Source: Verrucomicrobiota bacterium (lineage in GTDB: Bacteria > Verrucomicrobiota > Verrucomicrobiia > Chthoniobacterales > JACTMZ01). From it: a stretch of DNA of 39,093 nucleotides. Each line of letters opens with the position of its first letter. The stretch's first letter is position 1. A program made the translations under genes and the position numbers. Location of the stretch: positions 1-39,093 of the forward strand of contig JAQBWH010000017.1 of NCBI GenBank assembly GCA_027624625.1, given 5' to 3'. Shown piece by piece: positions 24,022 to 33,717 of the stretch. The notes under the pieces were generated by a model. The model saw only the letters and a program-made list of their open reading frames with translations. It had not been told where the DNA came from and did no database searches.

Positions 24022-26781
24022 ATGAGCAAAACCTCGAAGAAAAAGGGCGGCAAAAAAGCAAAAACGACCGCGGGAACCAAAGGTAAATACGTTTACTATT
24101 TCGGTGACGGCAAAGCGGACGGCGACGGCACGATGAAGGCGCTGCTCGGCGGCAAAGGCGCGAACCTCGGGGAAATGACCCGCATCGGTTTGCCCGTTCC
24201 TTGCGGGTTCACGATCAGCACCGAGGTCTGCACCTATTATTACGATCACAAGCGCACTTACCCGAAGCAACTCGACGGTCAGATCGATGCCGCGGTGGCC
24301 AAAATGGAAAAATCGATGGGCAAAAAATTCGGCAGCGTGGAGAACCCGTTGCTGGTTGCCGTCCGTTCTGGAGCGCGCGATTCCATGCCGGGCATGATGG
24401 ACACCATCCTTAACCTCGGCCTCAACGACGCCACGGTCGATGGTTTGGCCCGCTTGACCGGCAACGAACGTTTTGCCTACGACTGCTACCGCCGTTTCAT
24501 CCAGATGTATGGCGACGTCGTGATGGGCGTGCAAAAACGTCCCGGCGAGGAAGACGACCCTTTCGAGGCGGTCATCGAGAAACTCAAGGCAGAACTTTTC
24601 CCGCAAGACCCACACGTCGCGGATACCGCGCTCGACGAGAAGGCACTCAAAGAATTGGTCAAACGCTTCAAGGCTTTGGTCAAGGAGCGCACCGGCAAGA
24701 CCTTTCCCAACGACCCGCGTCAGCAGTTGATGGGTGCGGTCGGCGCCGTCTTCGGCTCCTGGAACAACGAGCGCGCCAATGTTTACCGCCGCAAATACAA
24801 TATCCCGCACGAGTGGGGCACGGCGGTCAACGTGCAGGGCATGGTCTTCGGCAACATGGGGGACTCCAGTGGTTCCGGGGTGGCCTTCACCCGTGACCCG
24901 GCCAGCGGCACCAAGGTTCTCTACGGAGAATTTTTGGTCAACGCCCAAGGAGAGGACGTGGTGGCCGGCGTGCGTACGCCGGAAGCGGTCATTGGCATGG
25001 AGAAGCAATTCCCGTCGGCTTACCGTCAACTGCTCAAGGTTCAAAAAACCCTCGAGAAGCACTTTAAGGACATGCAGGACTTCGAGTTCACGGTCGAGGA
25101 CGGCAAGCTCTTCATGTTGCAGACCCGCAACGGCAAACGCACCGGCCTTGCCGCGGTCAAAATCGCCTGTGACATGGTGAAGGAAAAACTGATCCACTGG
25201 AAAACTGCGGTGCACCGCGTCCCGGCAGAGCAACTTGACCAGGTCCTCGCCCCGATTTTCGACCGCCACGCGGTCAAAGCGGCCAAAGTCATCGCCAAAG
25301 GCTTGCCTGCCGGTCCCGGCGCGGCCTCCGGGAAAATCTACTTCAACGCCGAGCGCTGCGTCGAAGCAGCGGAGAAAGGCGAAAAAGTTCTCCTCGTCCG
25401 CGTGGAAACCTCACCGGAGGACCTGCGCGGGATGATCGCGGCAGAAGGCATTCTCACCGCGCGGGGCGGGGTCAGTTCGCATGCCGCGCTGGTTGCCCGC
25501 CAGATGGGCAAGGTTTGCGTCTGCGGCGCTGCAGCCCTGCAAGTCGACTACCACAACAAGACGCTGAAAATCGGCGACACGACTTATCACGAGGGCGATC
25601 ACCTCTCGATCGATGGCACGGCGGGCGAAGTTTACAACGGCCAGATCAAGACCGCGCCTTCGGAAATCGTCCAAGTTCTGGTCGAGAAGTCTCTCAGCCC
25701 GGCCAAGAGCGGGATTTACAAGGACTTCGAGCAACTCATGTTTTGGTGCAGCAAAGCGACCAGAATGGGGGTCCGGACCAACGCCGATACGCCGGAGCAG
25801 ACGACCAATGCAGTCGCTTTCGGGGCGAACGGTATCGGTCTCTGCCGCACGGAGCACATGTTCTTCGAAGGTGACCGCATCGATGCGGTGCGCGAAATGA
25901 TCCTGGCGGAGAAAAAGGAAGACCGTCAGGCGGCTTTGGCCAAGCTTCTCCCCTATCAGCGCGAAGACTTCATCGGCATTTTCAAGGCGCTCAAAGGCCT
26001 TCCCGCGACCATTCGCCTGCTCGACCCGCCGCTCCACGAATTCCTGCCCCACGACCACGCGCAACAAAACGCCCTGGCCGATAAACTGGGCATCAGTGCC
26101 GACAAGATCGCCAAGCGCGTCCATGACTTGCACGAATTCAACCCGATGCTCGGCCACCGCGGCTGCCGCCTTGGCATCAGCTATCCGGAAATTTCGGAGA
26201 TGCAGGTCCGCGCCATTTTCGAAGCGGCCGCCGAGGTGCAGAAAAAGGGCGTCAAAGTGCGGCCCGAAGTGATGATTCCGCTCGCCGGTTTCAGCAAAGA
26301 ACTCAAGCTGCAGACCGAACTCGTCCACCGCATAGCCGCCGAAGTGGCCAAGGCAAAGAAGGTCAAGTTTGACTATCTGGTCGGCACGATGATCGAAGTC
26401 CCGCGCGCCGCGCTTGTCGCGGACGAAATTGCGCTGGATGCAGAATTCTTCAGCTTTGGGACCAACGATCTCACGCAGACCACGCTGGCCATGAGCCGCG
26501 ACGACTCCGGCAGTTTTCTGCCGGCCTACCAAGAGCTGGAAATCGTCAAGCAAAACCCTTTTGCCAGCGTCGATAGGCAGGGCGTGGGCAAACTGATGCG
26601 CATCGCGGTCGAACTCGGCCGGAAGACGCGCAAGAAGATCAAGCTTGGCATCTGTGGTGAGCACGGTGGCGATCCGGATAGCGTCGAGTTCTGCCACGAA
26701 ATCGGGCTTGATTACGTCAGCTGCTCGCCCTTCCGCGTGCCGATCGCACGTCTCGCTGCGGCGCAGGCGGCCCTCCATTGA
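24022..26781 (+). CDS. ppdK: Pyruvate, phosphate dikinase
   Basis: The 919-residue enzyme interconverts pyruvate, ATP and phosphate with PEP, AMP and PPi. Domain order: nucleotide-binding domain (about 22-390, with [24 protein letters not shown] and [22 protein letters not shown]), the phosphohistidine domain with [11 protein letters not shown] (His487), and the C-terminal PEP/pyruvate barrel with [10 protein letters not shown] (Cys878 general acid). The first 22 residues form a Lys-rich tail ([12 protein letters not shown]) not usual for the enzyme. Its PPi chemistry complements the PPi-type phosphofructokinase at 6904. A strong terminator follows at 26806-26838. Confidence 0.97.
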   Translation: MSKTSKKKGGKKAKTTAGTKGKYVYYFGDGKADGDGTMKALLGGKGANLGEMTRIGLPVPCGFTISTEVCTYYYDHKRTYPKQLDGQIDAAVAKMEKSMGKKFGSVENPLLVAVRSGARDSMPGMMDTILNLGLNDATVDGLARLTGNERFAYDCYRRFIQMYGDVVMGVQKRPGEEDDPFEAVIEKLKAELFPQDPHVADTALDEKALKELVKRFKALVKERTGKTFPNDPRQQLMGAVGAVFGSWNNERANVYRRKYNIPHEWGTAVNVQGMVFGNMGDSSGSGVAFTRDPASGTKVLYGEFLVNAQGEDVVAGVRTPEAVIGMEKQFPSAYRQLLKVQKTLEKHFKDMQDFEFTVEDGKLFMLQTRNGKRTGLAAVKIACDMVKEKLIHWKTAVHRVPAEQLDQVLAPIFDRHAVKAAKVIAKGLPAGPGAASGKIYFNAERCVEAAEKGEKVLLVRVETSPEDLRGMIAAEGILTARGGVSSHAALVARQMGKVCVCGAAALQVDYHNKTLKIGDTTYHEGDHLSIDGTAGEVYNGQIKTAPSEIVQVLVEKSLSPAKSGIYKDFEQLMFWCSKATRMGVRTNADTPEQTTNAVAFGANGIGLCRTEHMFFEGDRIDAVREMILAEKKEDRQAALAKLLPYQREDFIGIFKALKGLPATIRLLDPPLHEFLPHDHAQQNALADKLGISADKIAKRVHDLHEFNPMLGHRGCRLGISYPEISEMQVRAIFEAAAEVQKKGVKVRPEVMIPLAGFSKELKLQTELVHRIAAEVAKAKKVKFDYLVGTMIEVPRAALVADEIALDAEFFSFGTNDLTQTTLAMSRDDSGSFLPAYQELEIVKQNPFASVDRQGVGKLMRIAVELGRKTRKKIKLGICGEHGGDPDSVEFCHEIGLDYVSCSPFRVPIARLAAAQAALH

Positions 26782-26805
26782 CAACCGGGAATTTCCCTCC
26801 CGTCG

Positions 26806-26838
26806 TCCCGTCCCGCGTTTGGCGCAGGACGGGATTTT
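26806..26838 (+). terminator. Intrinsic terminator of ppdK
   Basis: TCCCGTCC (26806-26813) and GGACGGGA (26827-26834) form an 8-bp perfect stem over a 13-nt loop, followed by TTTT. It lies 24 bp after the ppdK stop and before the next plus-strand gene. Confidence 0.75.
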
Positions 26839-26876
26839 CGTTTGCATGGACCAAGAAAGGGCCGATTCTCCAGCCC

Positions 26877-28412
26877 ATGAAAACGCTTCTCTTGGCAGCC
26901 CTGTTCGCCGCGGTGCAGACCCTCTCCGCCGCCGGAGGAGAATTCAGCGTGGTGACTTACAATGTGGAAAATCTCTTCGACGCGGATGAGATTGCCGTCT
27001 TCGACGATTATGCCTCTTCAGGTGAATCCCACAGCTACTCCCCGGCCAAGTTGCTGGTCAAGATTGTCAACATCGCCGAGGCCCTGCGCACCTTCAACAA
27101 TGGCGCTGGACCCGAGATCGTCTGTTTCAACGAGTTTGAAATCGATTTTTCCCCGGAGAGTACGGTGGCCGACCACGCCGCCTTTCTTGCCAGTTACAAA
27201 GACACCACGGTCGACCGCATGCTCACCACGGAACTCAACGACGAAATTCGCGGCCTTCCAGTCGAGGCACTCCTGCTCAAGTATTTTGAAGACAATGGCA
27301 TGAGCGGCTACCAAGTCACGGTCGGGACGGACCCAGCCGGATCCGTGGGCCCGGGTGCCAAGAACGCCCAGACCAAAGCCCACAAGAACGCCGTTTTCAG
27401 CAAGTTTCCCATCACCGAGACGAAAAGCCATCCCACACCGGATGCGCGCGACATCCTCGAGGTGACCCTCGAGGCCGGAGGCCATCCGTTTACCATCTTC
27501 GTCAACCATTGGAAGTCGCGGGCCAGTGATATCAAAGCCGAGCAAACCCGGCGGCTCAATGCCCAGACCCTGCGTGATCGCCTTGATGTTGTCTTTGCCG
27601 AGAATCCGTCGGCCGATGTCCTGGTCACCGGTGACTTCAACAGCCAATACAACCAATCCCAGACATATCCCCACTTGGGCAAGACAGCGGTGAACAATGT
27701 GCTTGGTTCACAAGGTGACGAAACTTCCACCGCCTCCGCCACGAATGGCTCGCTTTACAATCTCTGGCATGAACTGCCCGTCGCGCAGCGCTTTTCCGAT
27801 GAATATGCCGGGAAGTGGGGAACTTTGATGCAGATGATGGTCACACCCGGCCTCTACGACCATCAGGGCGTACAATACGTGGACAACTCGTTCGACGTGG
27901 TTGTTCTGGAAGGTGTCAATACGGTGGGCCCGTTCAAGCGGCCACGCCGCTGGACCAATGCCGGGGCCGGCGGCGGCTTCAGCGACCACTTTCCGATCAG
28001 CGCCCGCTTTCGCACGGTGGAGGAAAACGCCCCGGGGAAACGTCTTAATCCAGTCAGACCCGGCAAAGAGGATTCGCCCTCCAAGTTGATGGGGATCGAT
28101 CACGACGCGCTGAAGGAAGACACCTCCCCCCGCTTCACCTCCCAGCTCGCGGCTAATCCGGAGCGGATTATGGGCGATATTTTCCGGGCCACCGGAACCA
28201 TCACCTCCCTTCGCCCCTTGACCATGAAAGTCGAGGGTGGCGAATACCTCTTGCACTCACCGGACGAAGAACTGCGGCGGGAGATGCGTGCCTGGCCCAA
28301 AGGCGGCAAACTGGAATTTCTGGGTGAATTCTCCATGCACAAGGGAAAGCTCCAGTTCGTCATCAACGAGAGGGACTGGATCCTGCGCACACCCCGGCGT
28401 TCCGGAGACTAA
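26877..28412 (+). CDS. Secreted endonuclease/exonuclease/phosphatase-family protein
   Basis: The ATG at 26877 gives 511 residues with a Sec signal peptide (MKTLLLAALFAAVQTLSA, cleaved near 19). The EEP fold is clear: VVTYNVENLFD (25-35; metal-binding Asn29 and Glu31), NHWKSR (210-215), TGDFNSQ (251-257) and FSDHFPI (368-374) with the catalytic His. It should act outside the cytoplasm on a phosphodiester or phosphate-ester substrate: DNA, RNA, a lipid head group or a nucleotide. A C-terminal region (about 415-505, ATGTITSLRPLTMKVEGGEYLL...) looks beta-rich, perhaps an OB-like domain. It has its own transcript, since a terminator separates it from ppdK. The substrate is unknown. Confidence 0.85.
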   Translation: MKTLLLAALFAAVQTLSAAGGEFSVVTYNVENLFDADEIAVFDDYASSGESHSYSPAKLLVKIVNIAEALRTFNNGAGPEIVCFNEFEIDFSPESTVADHAAFLASYKDTTVDRMLTTELNDEIRGLPVEALLLKYFEDNGMSGYQVTVGTDPAGSVGPGAKNAQTKAHKNAVFSKFPITETKSHPTPDARDILEVTLEAGGHPFTIFVNHWKSRASDIKAEQTRRLNAQTLRDRLDVVFAENPSADVLVTGDFNSQYNQSQTYPHLGKTAVNNVLGSQGDETSTASATNGSLYNLWHELPVAQRFSDEYAGKWGTLMQMMVTPGLYDHQGVQYVDNSFDVVVLEGVNTVGPFKRPRRWTNAGAGGGFSDHFPISARFRTVEENAPGKRLNPVRPGKEDSPSKLMGIDHDALKEDTSPRFTSQLAANPERIMGDIFRATGTITSLRPLTMKVEGGEYLLHSPDEELRREMRAWPKGGKLEFLGEFSMHKGKLQFVINERDWILRTPRRSGD

Positions 28413-28548
28413 GCTTAAAGGGTGGGCGGCCCATTGTCTTGCCGCCGCGGCCCGTGGCGGATGGAGCATCAGCGCGGTGGTCACAGTGCCGCCACCGCTG
28501 CAGGGCGCAGCCCAGATCCGGGTGGGAGGAACGGAGAATGCTTTGGAC
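28413..28548. other. Spacer with inverted repeats between convergent genes
   Basis: Between the nuclease and citrate synthase stops lie two inverted repeats. CCGCC/GGCGG is at 28442-28460. A longer one pairs CAGC and GGTGG (28470-28480) with CCACC and GCTG (28492-28500), with a 2-nt bulge. Neither is followed by a T-run on either strand. They may stabilise 3' ends or help Rho-dependent termination. Confidence 0.4.
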
Positions 28549-29847
28549 CTACCGTTTTTCGAGGGAGACGTAATCCCGTTCGGTCGCCCCATTGTAGATT
28601 TGGCGCGGACGGTGAATCTTCAACTTGGGATTCGAAGCGACTTCGCGCCAGTTGGCGATCCATCCGGGCATCCGGCCGATGGCGAACATCACGGGGAACA
28701 TGTCCACCGGGATACCGATGGCCCGCAGGATGATCCCGCTGTAGAAATCGACATTGGGGTAGAGCTTGCGGGAGATGAAATAGTCGTCGGTCAGCGCGGC
28801 TTGTTCCAATTGCTGGGCGATGACGAGGAGCGGATCTTGGATCCCCATGGAAGTAAGGACACGCTTGGCCGCCTCGCCCAAAATACGGGCCCGCGGGTCG
28901 TAGTTTTTGTAAACACGGTGGCCGAAGCCCATGAGGCGACGCTTGCCTTGCTTGGCCGCTTCGATCGCCTTGCGTCCATCATCCCCGGAAGCTTGGATGT
29001 CCTCGAGCATCTCGATGACCGCCGCATTGGCTCCGCCGTGCAGAGGACCCCACAAAGCGCCAACTCCGGCCGAGACGCTGGCAAAAAGGTTTGCCCCGCT
29101 CGAGGCCACCATGCGCACGGTGGAAGTGCTGCAGTTCTGTTCGTGGTCGGCATGGAGCAAAAGAATAAGATCGAGGGCATCGATCACTTCCGGCTTCGGA
29201 TTGTAGTCCCGGTAAGGCTCAGAGAACATCATGTGCAGGAAATTCGCGGCGTAGCGGAGGTCCCAGCGTGGGTAGACGAAAGGCAGACCGCGTTTCGTGC
29301 GGTAGGACATGGCGGCAACGGTGCGGACTTTGGAAATGAGCAGGGCGGCGGCCCAGTCGAAGCGCTCCTGATCCATCTGCTCTTTGTGAGACGTCATCTC
29401 GGGGTAATAGCAACCGAGAGAGTTGAGCATGGCCGAGAGAATGGCCATGGGATGGGAGGAATCGGGGAATCCCTCGAAGAAATGACGCATGCCCTCGTGC
29501 ACCGAGGCACTTGAGGAGATGCGGGCCCGAAACTTGGAGAGTTCGTCCGAATCCGGCAATTCGCCGTAAATGATGAGAAATGCCGTCTCCAGAAAAATCG
29601 AGTCGGCCGCCAGATCTTCGATGCGGTAACCGCGATGCCTGAGAATTCCCTTCTCGCCGTCGATAAAGGTAATGCTACTGCTGCAGGAGCCCGTATTGGC
29701 GAAGCCGTCATCGTAGGTGATGAAACCGGTCTGGTCGCGCAGAGAGCGCACGTCCACCCCAGGCTCTTTCTCCGTGCCGATGACCACAGGCAATGTAACG
29801 ACCTGTCCATCGGGCAACTTCAGTTCAGCCTGTTGAATATTTGCCAT
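28549..29847 (-). CDS. gltA: Citrate synthase
   Basis: The 432-residue protein from the ATG at 29847 has the length and N-terminal beta-region ([21 protein letters not shown]) of the Gram-negative, NADH-sensitive type II enzyme. It condenses oxaloacetate and acetyl-CoA. The active site is visible: His235 in [16 protein letters not shown], His270 in [11 protein letters not shown], His310 in [14 protein letters not shown] and Asp367 in NVDFYSG. The 189-bp upstream region holds a 14-bp palindrome and a hairpin (see 29964-30017). A possible promoter is TTGCCT-N18-TAATCT, ending 14 nt before the ATG; no Shine-Dalgarno sequence is seen. Confidence 0.97.
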   Translation of the reverse strand: MANIQQAELKLPDGQVVTLPVVIGTEKEPGVDVRSLRDQTGFITYDDGFANTGSCSSSITFIDGEKGILRHRGYRIEDLAADSIFLETAFLIIYGELPDSDELSKFRARISSSASVHEGMRHFFEGFPDSSHPMAILSAMLNSLGCYYPEMTSHKEQMDQERFDWAAALLISKVRTVAAMSYRTKRGLPFVYPRWDLRYAANFLHMMFSEPYRDYNPKPEVIDALDLILLLHADHEQNCSTSTVRMVASSGANLFASVSAGVGALWGPLHGGANAAVIEMLEDIQASGDDGRKAIEAAKQGKRRLMGFGHRVYKNYDPRARILGEAAKRVLTSMGIQDPLLVIAQQLEQAALTDDYFISRKLYPNVDFYSGIILRAIGIPVDMFPVMFAIGRMPGWIANWREVASNPKLKIHRPRQIYNGATERDYVSLEKR

Positions 29848-29963
29848 AAGAAAAACATGATAGATTAACCCGCAGCGGACGAACGAGGCAAACAAAAGGC
29901 CGAAGAAACTTTTTTCTACCCGCACGGGAGCACGCAGCAGGCATTTAGCGCCAACCAACAAGC

Positions 29964-29991
29964 GGCCCGTCTTGAGGCAAGCCCGCGGGCC
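29964..29991. repeat. Hairpin upstream of citrate synthase
   Basis: GGCCCG (29964-29969) pairs with CGGGCC (29986-29991), and inside it CTTG (29971-29974) pairs with CAAG (29978-29981) over a 3-nt loop. This gives about 10 bp with one internal loop. It could end the site-2 protease transcript or fold in a citrate synthase leader. Confidence 0.45.
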
Positions 29992-30003
29992 AACCCAATG
30001 ACG

Positions 30004-30017
30004 CGGTGCATGCACCG
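30004..30017. repeat. Perfect 14-bp palindrome CGGTGCATGCACCG
   Basis: The sequence is an exact dyad with no spacer, lying 20 bp downstream of the site-2 protease stop and 157 bp upstream of the citrate synthase ATG. Such a dyad suits a dimeric regulator, but no site consensus that I know matches. Confidence 0.5.
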
Positions 30018-30036
30018 TTTCCCACCGGAGTCTGGT

Positions 30037-31110
30037 TCATGTCCCGTTGCCGAAACCGAGTGCTTTGGCCAGTTCCTCGCGGGCCAGCCACCCGACCAAT
30101 TGACCCGCCGCATTGACGACTGGAAAAAGTTCCTGCGACGAATCGCGTAGAGTGGCTGCGGCTTCGGCGAGTGAAGCATCCGATGCTAGGACGGCAAAAT
30201 CGCGCCGGACCAATGGGTCGATCCGAGCGGACGGATCCCAGCGCAAGGAATCGGCCAATGAGGCGACCGGGATCACCCCAAGGAGCCGCAGTGACGATTC
30301 AGTCACCGCCATCATGGCGTTCCGTCCAGCCATGGCCAAACCGGCCGCTTCGGCCACCGTCATGCCCGGCGAGAGCACCGGACCCATGGTTTGCATGATT
30401 GCACCCACGTGTGTTTCATCGGCTCTTTCTTTGCCGGAAGCGAATGACGCCTCCGCCCTTGCTCCAAAGAAAACAAAAACCGCAATAAAAAGGAGAAAAG
30501 GATTGCCCCCGAACAGTCCCAAAAACCCGAAGAGCACCGCGACAATCTGGCCTGCGGTTGCCGCAATGCGTGTGGCCTTCGCATGCTTGAGCCGCATGGC
30601 CAGGAGAGAGCGCAGTACGCGTCCGCCATCCATGGGAAACGCCGGCAACAAATTGAAGGCCACCAGCATCACGTTGATGGCCAGAAGCTTGCTCAACAAA
30701 TTGCCCCCACCCTGGGCGACGGCTTGGAATTCCCCGGGAGCAAGGAGGCGCCCGATCACGACGTAAAGCGCGATGGCAATGACCACGTTGACCGCCGGTC
30801 CGGCCAGGGCAACGACCAATTCCTGCCATGGCTTGTCTGGCATGCGCTCCAATCGGGCAATGCCGCCGATCGGCAGGAGCGTGATATCCGGAGTGTTGAT
30901 CCCGTAAGCGCGGGCGGCCAGAGCATGGCCGAATTCGTGCAGGATGACGCAGACGAAGAGAAGAATGATGAAAGAAAGGCCGGTAAAGACAGCCGCCGTT
31001 CCCCCCTCCCCGTAGTAGACAAATCCGAACCAAGCGAGGAGGAGGAAAAAGGTCGCGTGGATGCGGACGTCGATGCCGGCAATGCGCACGAGGTGGAATG
31101 ACCATTTCAC
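30037..31110 (-). CDS. Site-2 protease (M50) with CBS-pair region
   Basis: The GTG at 31110 gives 357 residues beginning MKWSFHLVRIAGIDVRIHATF, the usual opening of this family. The intramembrane zinc protease motifs are HEFGH (58-62) and NLLPAFPMDGGR (153-164; Asp161 is the third ligand). About six membrane segments run to residue 220, then a cytoplasmic tail (about 240-350) with two degenerate CBS-like halves (MTVAEAAGLAM..., ASLAEAAATLRDSSQELFPVVNAAGQLVGWLAREEL). Such rhomboid-like M50B proteins with CBS domains probably cut membrane-bound regulators and may sense nucleotides; the substrate is unknown. It lies upstream of citrate synthase on the same strand and is divergent from the SLC13 gene. 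Confidence 0.92.
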   Translation of the reverse strand: MKWSFHLVRIAGIDVRIHATFFLLLAWFGFVYYGEGGTAAVFTGLSFIILLFVCVILHEFGHALAARAYGINTPDITLLPIGGIARLERMPDKPWQELVVALAGPAVNVVIAIALYVVIGRLLAPGEFQAVAQGGGNLLSKLLAINVMLVAFNLLPAFPMDGGRVLRSLLAMRLKHAKATRIAATAGQIVAVLFGFLGLFGGNPFLLFIAVFVFFGARAEASFASGKERADETHVGAIMQTMGPVLSPGMTVAEAAGLAMAGRNAMMAVTESSLRLLGVIPVASLADSLRWDPSARIDPLVRRDFAVLASDASLAEAAATLRDSSQELFPVVNAAGQLVGWLAREELAKALGFGNGT

Positions 31111-31209
31111 GCGGCGGACCCTCCGCCATCATTCCGGGTTCGGCAAGAGGAAACCGCGGGCTTTCGCGCTGGTCAGCAAGCGCGCCGCGGGTCATTTTCC
31201 CTAGCGTCC

Positions 31210-33033
31210 ATGACCTGGGAAATCGCCACCGTCCTTGCGCTCGTCGCTTTTGCGCTCGTCCAATTCGTGCGCGAGCGGTGGCCGACCGATTTGACCGGTC
31301 TGACCATTTTCGCGGCCCTGTTGTTGCTTTCACAACTGCCGTTTGCAAATTCCTTTCCCGAGACGGCCAAGTTGCTCGCGGTTTTTGCCAACGCGGCCCC
31401 GATCACGGTGGCGGCCATGTTCATCCTGAGCAATGCCCTCGAGCGGACCGGCGCCCTGACCCGCGCCTTGACCGCCTTGGAAAATGTGGGCGGTCTCGGG
31501 CCGCGAGGGCTGCTTTTGGTCATGATGCTGGTCACGGCCCTTGTTTCCGCCTTCATCAATAACACGCCTGTGGTGGTCGTGGGATTGCCGATCGCCATCC
31601 ACTTGGCCAATCGGGCAGGAGTCTCGGCTTCGATCTTTCTCATTCCACTTTCTTATGCCGCCATTTTCGGGGGCACTTGCACCTTGGTCGGCACGAGCAC
31701 AAACATCCTCGCTAGCGGTTTGGTCGCCGACGCCGGCTTCGAGCCTTTCGGCATGTTCGAGACAGCTTTCGTCGGGTTGCCCCTGTTCTTCATCGGCACG
31801 GCCTTCGTTGTTTTGGTCGCACCCAAATTTCTACCGCACCGCAAAACATTGGCCCAGGGGCTGAGCGATGGGGGGTTCTCCGAATACGTGGTCGAGGCGA
31901 CGGTGGCGGCCGGTTCCGTCGCCGCGGGAAAAACCTTGGTCGAAGCGGGTCTGGGTCCGCGGGCCGGCGTGCGCGTGCTCGAAGTTCTGCGCGACAACGA
32001 ACCGCTTTTCGAACCGCTCGATACCTTGCAACTCAAGGCCGGCGATCGTTTGGTCATTGCCGCCGCACCCGGTGCGGTGGCGGATGTGCTGGCCCGGCAG
32101 GACATCAGGCTCGATGTCGAGCAGACCGAGTCCGGAAAAAAAATGATTTCCCACGAGGCGCATCTGGCCGAGGCGATCGTCGGGCCTCTTTCCGAATTGG
32201 CCGGTCGCAGCTTGCGCGACCTCAACTTCCGCCAGCGCTTCGGCTTGGTCGTCCTCGCCATCCACCGCCGCGGCACCAATCTGAGCCGCGGCTTTGAAAA
32301 TGTGGCTTTGCAACCCGGCGACACCTTGCTGCTCCTCGGGGAGGAAGCATCCATCGGCCAACTCAAAGCGACGAACGAACTTTTGCTCCTTGATCGTCCG
32401 CGCGCTTCCACCTCGGCCCAGCGCGCCCGCACCCCTTTGGTTCTGGCCACCATGGCGGCGGTGGTTTTATCCGCCTCCCTCGATATTATCCCCATCGCGG
32501 TTGCGGCCATTGTCGGCTGCGTTTTTCTCATGCTCACCGGCACGATGAAGCCGCGTCAGGCTTATGCCTCGGTTGATTGGAGTCTCCTCTTCCTCATCTA
32601 CAGCACGCTGGGGATCGGCGTGGCGATGGAAAGCACCGGAACCGCGCAACTCATCGCGGTGAATCTTGCTTCATGGGCAACCGACTTTGTGCCCCAGGAT
32701 TGGAAAGCACTTTTGTTGCTCGCCGTCATTTTTATCCTCACCTCGACACTCACCGAATTGCTTTCCAACAATGCGACCGTGGTGCTGATGATGCCGATCG
32801 CGCTCGGTCTGGCCGCGCAACTCGGCCTCGACCCCCGCCCCTTCGCCATTGCCATCACCATTGCGGCCAGCGCCAGCTTCGCCACGCCGATCGGTTACCA
32901 GACCAACACCTATGTTTATTCGGCCGGCGGCTACCGATTCGCCGATTTTCTCCGCATCGGGCTACCGCTCAACGTCGTCTACTTTATCGGCGCGATGATC
33001 GTTATCCCGCTGGTCTGGCCCCTCCACAAATAA
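31210..33033 (+). CDS. SLC13-type permease with central RCK_C (TrkA-C) domains
   Basis: The 607-residue protein has a membrane half (about 1-200), a soluble centre and a second membrane half (about 400-605). The centre has two TrkA-C-like repeats (about 215-290: VVEATVAAGSVAAGKTLVEAGLGPRAGVRVL...LKAGDRLVIAA, and about 315-390: HLAEAIVGPLSELAGRSLRDLNFRQRFGLVVLAI...LQPGDTLLLLG). Paired motifs SAFINNTPVVVV (about 115) and LTELLSNNATVVLM (about 517), plus GGTCTLVGTSTNI, are typical of divalent-anion/Na+ symporters (SLC13/ArsB-like). The substrate (sulfate, dicarboxylate or other anion) is undetermined; RCK_C domains suggest gating by a small ligand. The start is ATG. A terminator follows. Confidence 0.92.
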   Translation: MTWEIATVLALVAFALVQFVRERWPTDLTGLTIFAALLLLSQLPFANSFPETAKLLAVFANAAPITVAAMFILSNALERTGALTRALTALENVGGLGPRGLLLVMMLVTALVSAFINNTPVVVVGLPIAIHLANRAGVSASIFLIPLSYAAIFGGTCTLVGTSTNILASGLVADAGFEPFGMFETAFVGLPLFFIGTAFVVLVAPKFLPHRKTLAQGLSDGGFSEYVVEATVAAGSVAAGKTLVEAGLGPRAGVRVLEVLRDNEPLFEPLDTLQLKAGDRLVIAAAPGAVADVLARQDIRLDVEQTESGKKMISHEAHLAEAIVGPLSELAGRSLRDLNFRQRFGLVVLAIHRRGTNLSRGFENVALQPGDTLLLLGEEASIGQLKATNELLLLDRPRASTSAQRARTPLVLATMAAVVLSASLDIIPIAVAAIVGCVFLMLTGTMKPRQAYASVDWSLLFLIYSTLGIGVAMESTGTAQLIAVNLASWATDFVPQDWKALLLLAVIFILTSTLTELLSNNATVVLMMPIALGLAAQLGLDPRPFAIAITIAASASFATPIGYQTNTYVYSAGGYRFADFLRIGLPLNVVYFIGAMIVIPLVWPLHK

Positions 33034-33035
33034 GA

Positions 33036-33061
33036 AACCCCGCAGATTGCTCCGCGGGGTT
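33036..33061. terminator. Terminator between convergent SLC13 and HdeD genes
   Basis: AACCCCGC (33036-33043) and GCGGGGTT (33054-33061) form an 8-bp stem over a 10-nt loop. On the minus strand it is followed by TTTCTTATTTG, a fair U-tract ending the HdeD transcript. On the plus strand the stem itself ends in TT, and a T-rich stretch comes 10 nt later, so it may also serve the SLC13 gene. Confidence 0.75.
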
Positions 33062-33085
33062 CCCGGTGGAGATTTATTTTTCCGC

Positions 33086-33628
33086 TCAGGAATGCTGCGC
33101 TTTCAACGTCGAGGACATCGAAAGGAAGAAGAATCCGGTAAAGATCAGATTGATCCCGAAGAGGAGCCCGAGGAGCCAAGCGGCTGAACCGGGGAAGCCG
33201 CTGAAAATCATCCAAGCGAGCACAAGCGAGACAATGCCGCTCAAAAGCATAAACCACATGGTGTTCGTGCCGCTGAACTTGAAAGCGGCAATGATTGTCA
33301 CGAGGCCCTGCGCAGCAAAATAAGCGGCGAGGAGGATGGTCAGCGTGAGGATACCCGCCCCGACTTGGAACATGAGCAGAAGGCCGGTCGCAAGGGTGAG
33401 AGCGGCCCAGAGTCCCGAGACGACGCGGGATGCGGTGCCGGACTCCTTGCGGCCGAGCGAGGCGGCGAGGGCGTAGCCGCCGGCAATGAGCAGGAGGGCG
33501 GCGAACAATTGTTCGACCACGATGGTGCCGAGTAGCGGGAAGGCAATAGCCAACGCGCCGAACACGATGAGGAGGATTCCCTGGAACATGGTCCAGCCAG
33601 GTGATTTATGGTTGGTTGCGTCAGTCAT
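33086..33628 (-). CDS. HdeD-family (DUF308) membrane protein
   Basis: The 180-residue protein has six short hydrophobic helices arranged in two-helix repeats (GILLIVFGALAIAFPLLGTI; LFAALLLIAGGYALAASLG; LWAALTLATGLLLMFQVGAGILTLTILLAAYFAAQGLVTIIAAF; then FMLLSGIVSLVLAWMIFSGFPGSAAWLLGLLFGINLIFTG), the DUF308/HdeD pattern. HdeD is linked to acid resistance in E. coli at high cell density, but the role in this group is unknown. This is one of the few genes in the window with a strong Shine-Dalgarno sequence (GGAGGGG, 3 nt before the ATG). A shared terminator at 33036-33061 ends it. Confidence 0.9.
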   Translation of the reverse strand: MTDATNHKSPGWTMFQGILLIVFGALAIAFPLLGTIVVEQLFAALLLIAGGYALAASLGRKESGTASRVVSGLWAALTLATGLLLMFQVGAGILTLTILLAAYFAAQGLVTIIAAFKFSGTNTMWFMLLSGIVSLVLAWMIFSGFPGSAAWLLGLLFGINLIFTGFFFLSMSSTLKAQHS

Positions 33629-33630
33629 AG

Positions 33631-33637
33631 CCCCTCC
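33631..33637 (-). promoter_or_regulatory. Shine-Dalgarno sequence of the HdeD gene
   Basis: The minus strand reads GGAGGGG-CT-ATG, with the purine-rich core a few bases before the start. It stands out because nearly all other lead genes here have none. Confidence 0.6.
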
Positions 33638-33717
33638 AACCTGTCCGGCCAGTGCGCGGGAGGAAAGCGAATTTTCCAGCGACGAGCGGACGGTAAGTGA
33701 TAAGCTCGGCTTGTCCC

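Noticed and set aside
25411..26847. 478-codon minus-strand open frame opposite ppdK
   Set aside because: The frame is antisense to the conserved PPDK barrel domain and has no domain of its own.
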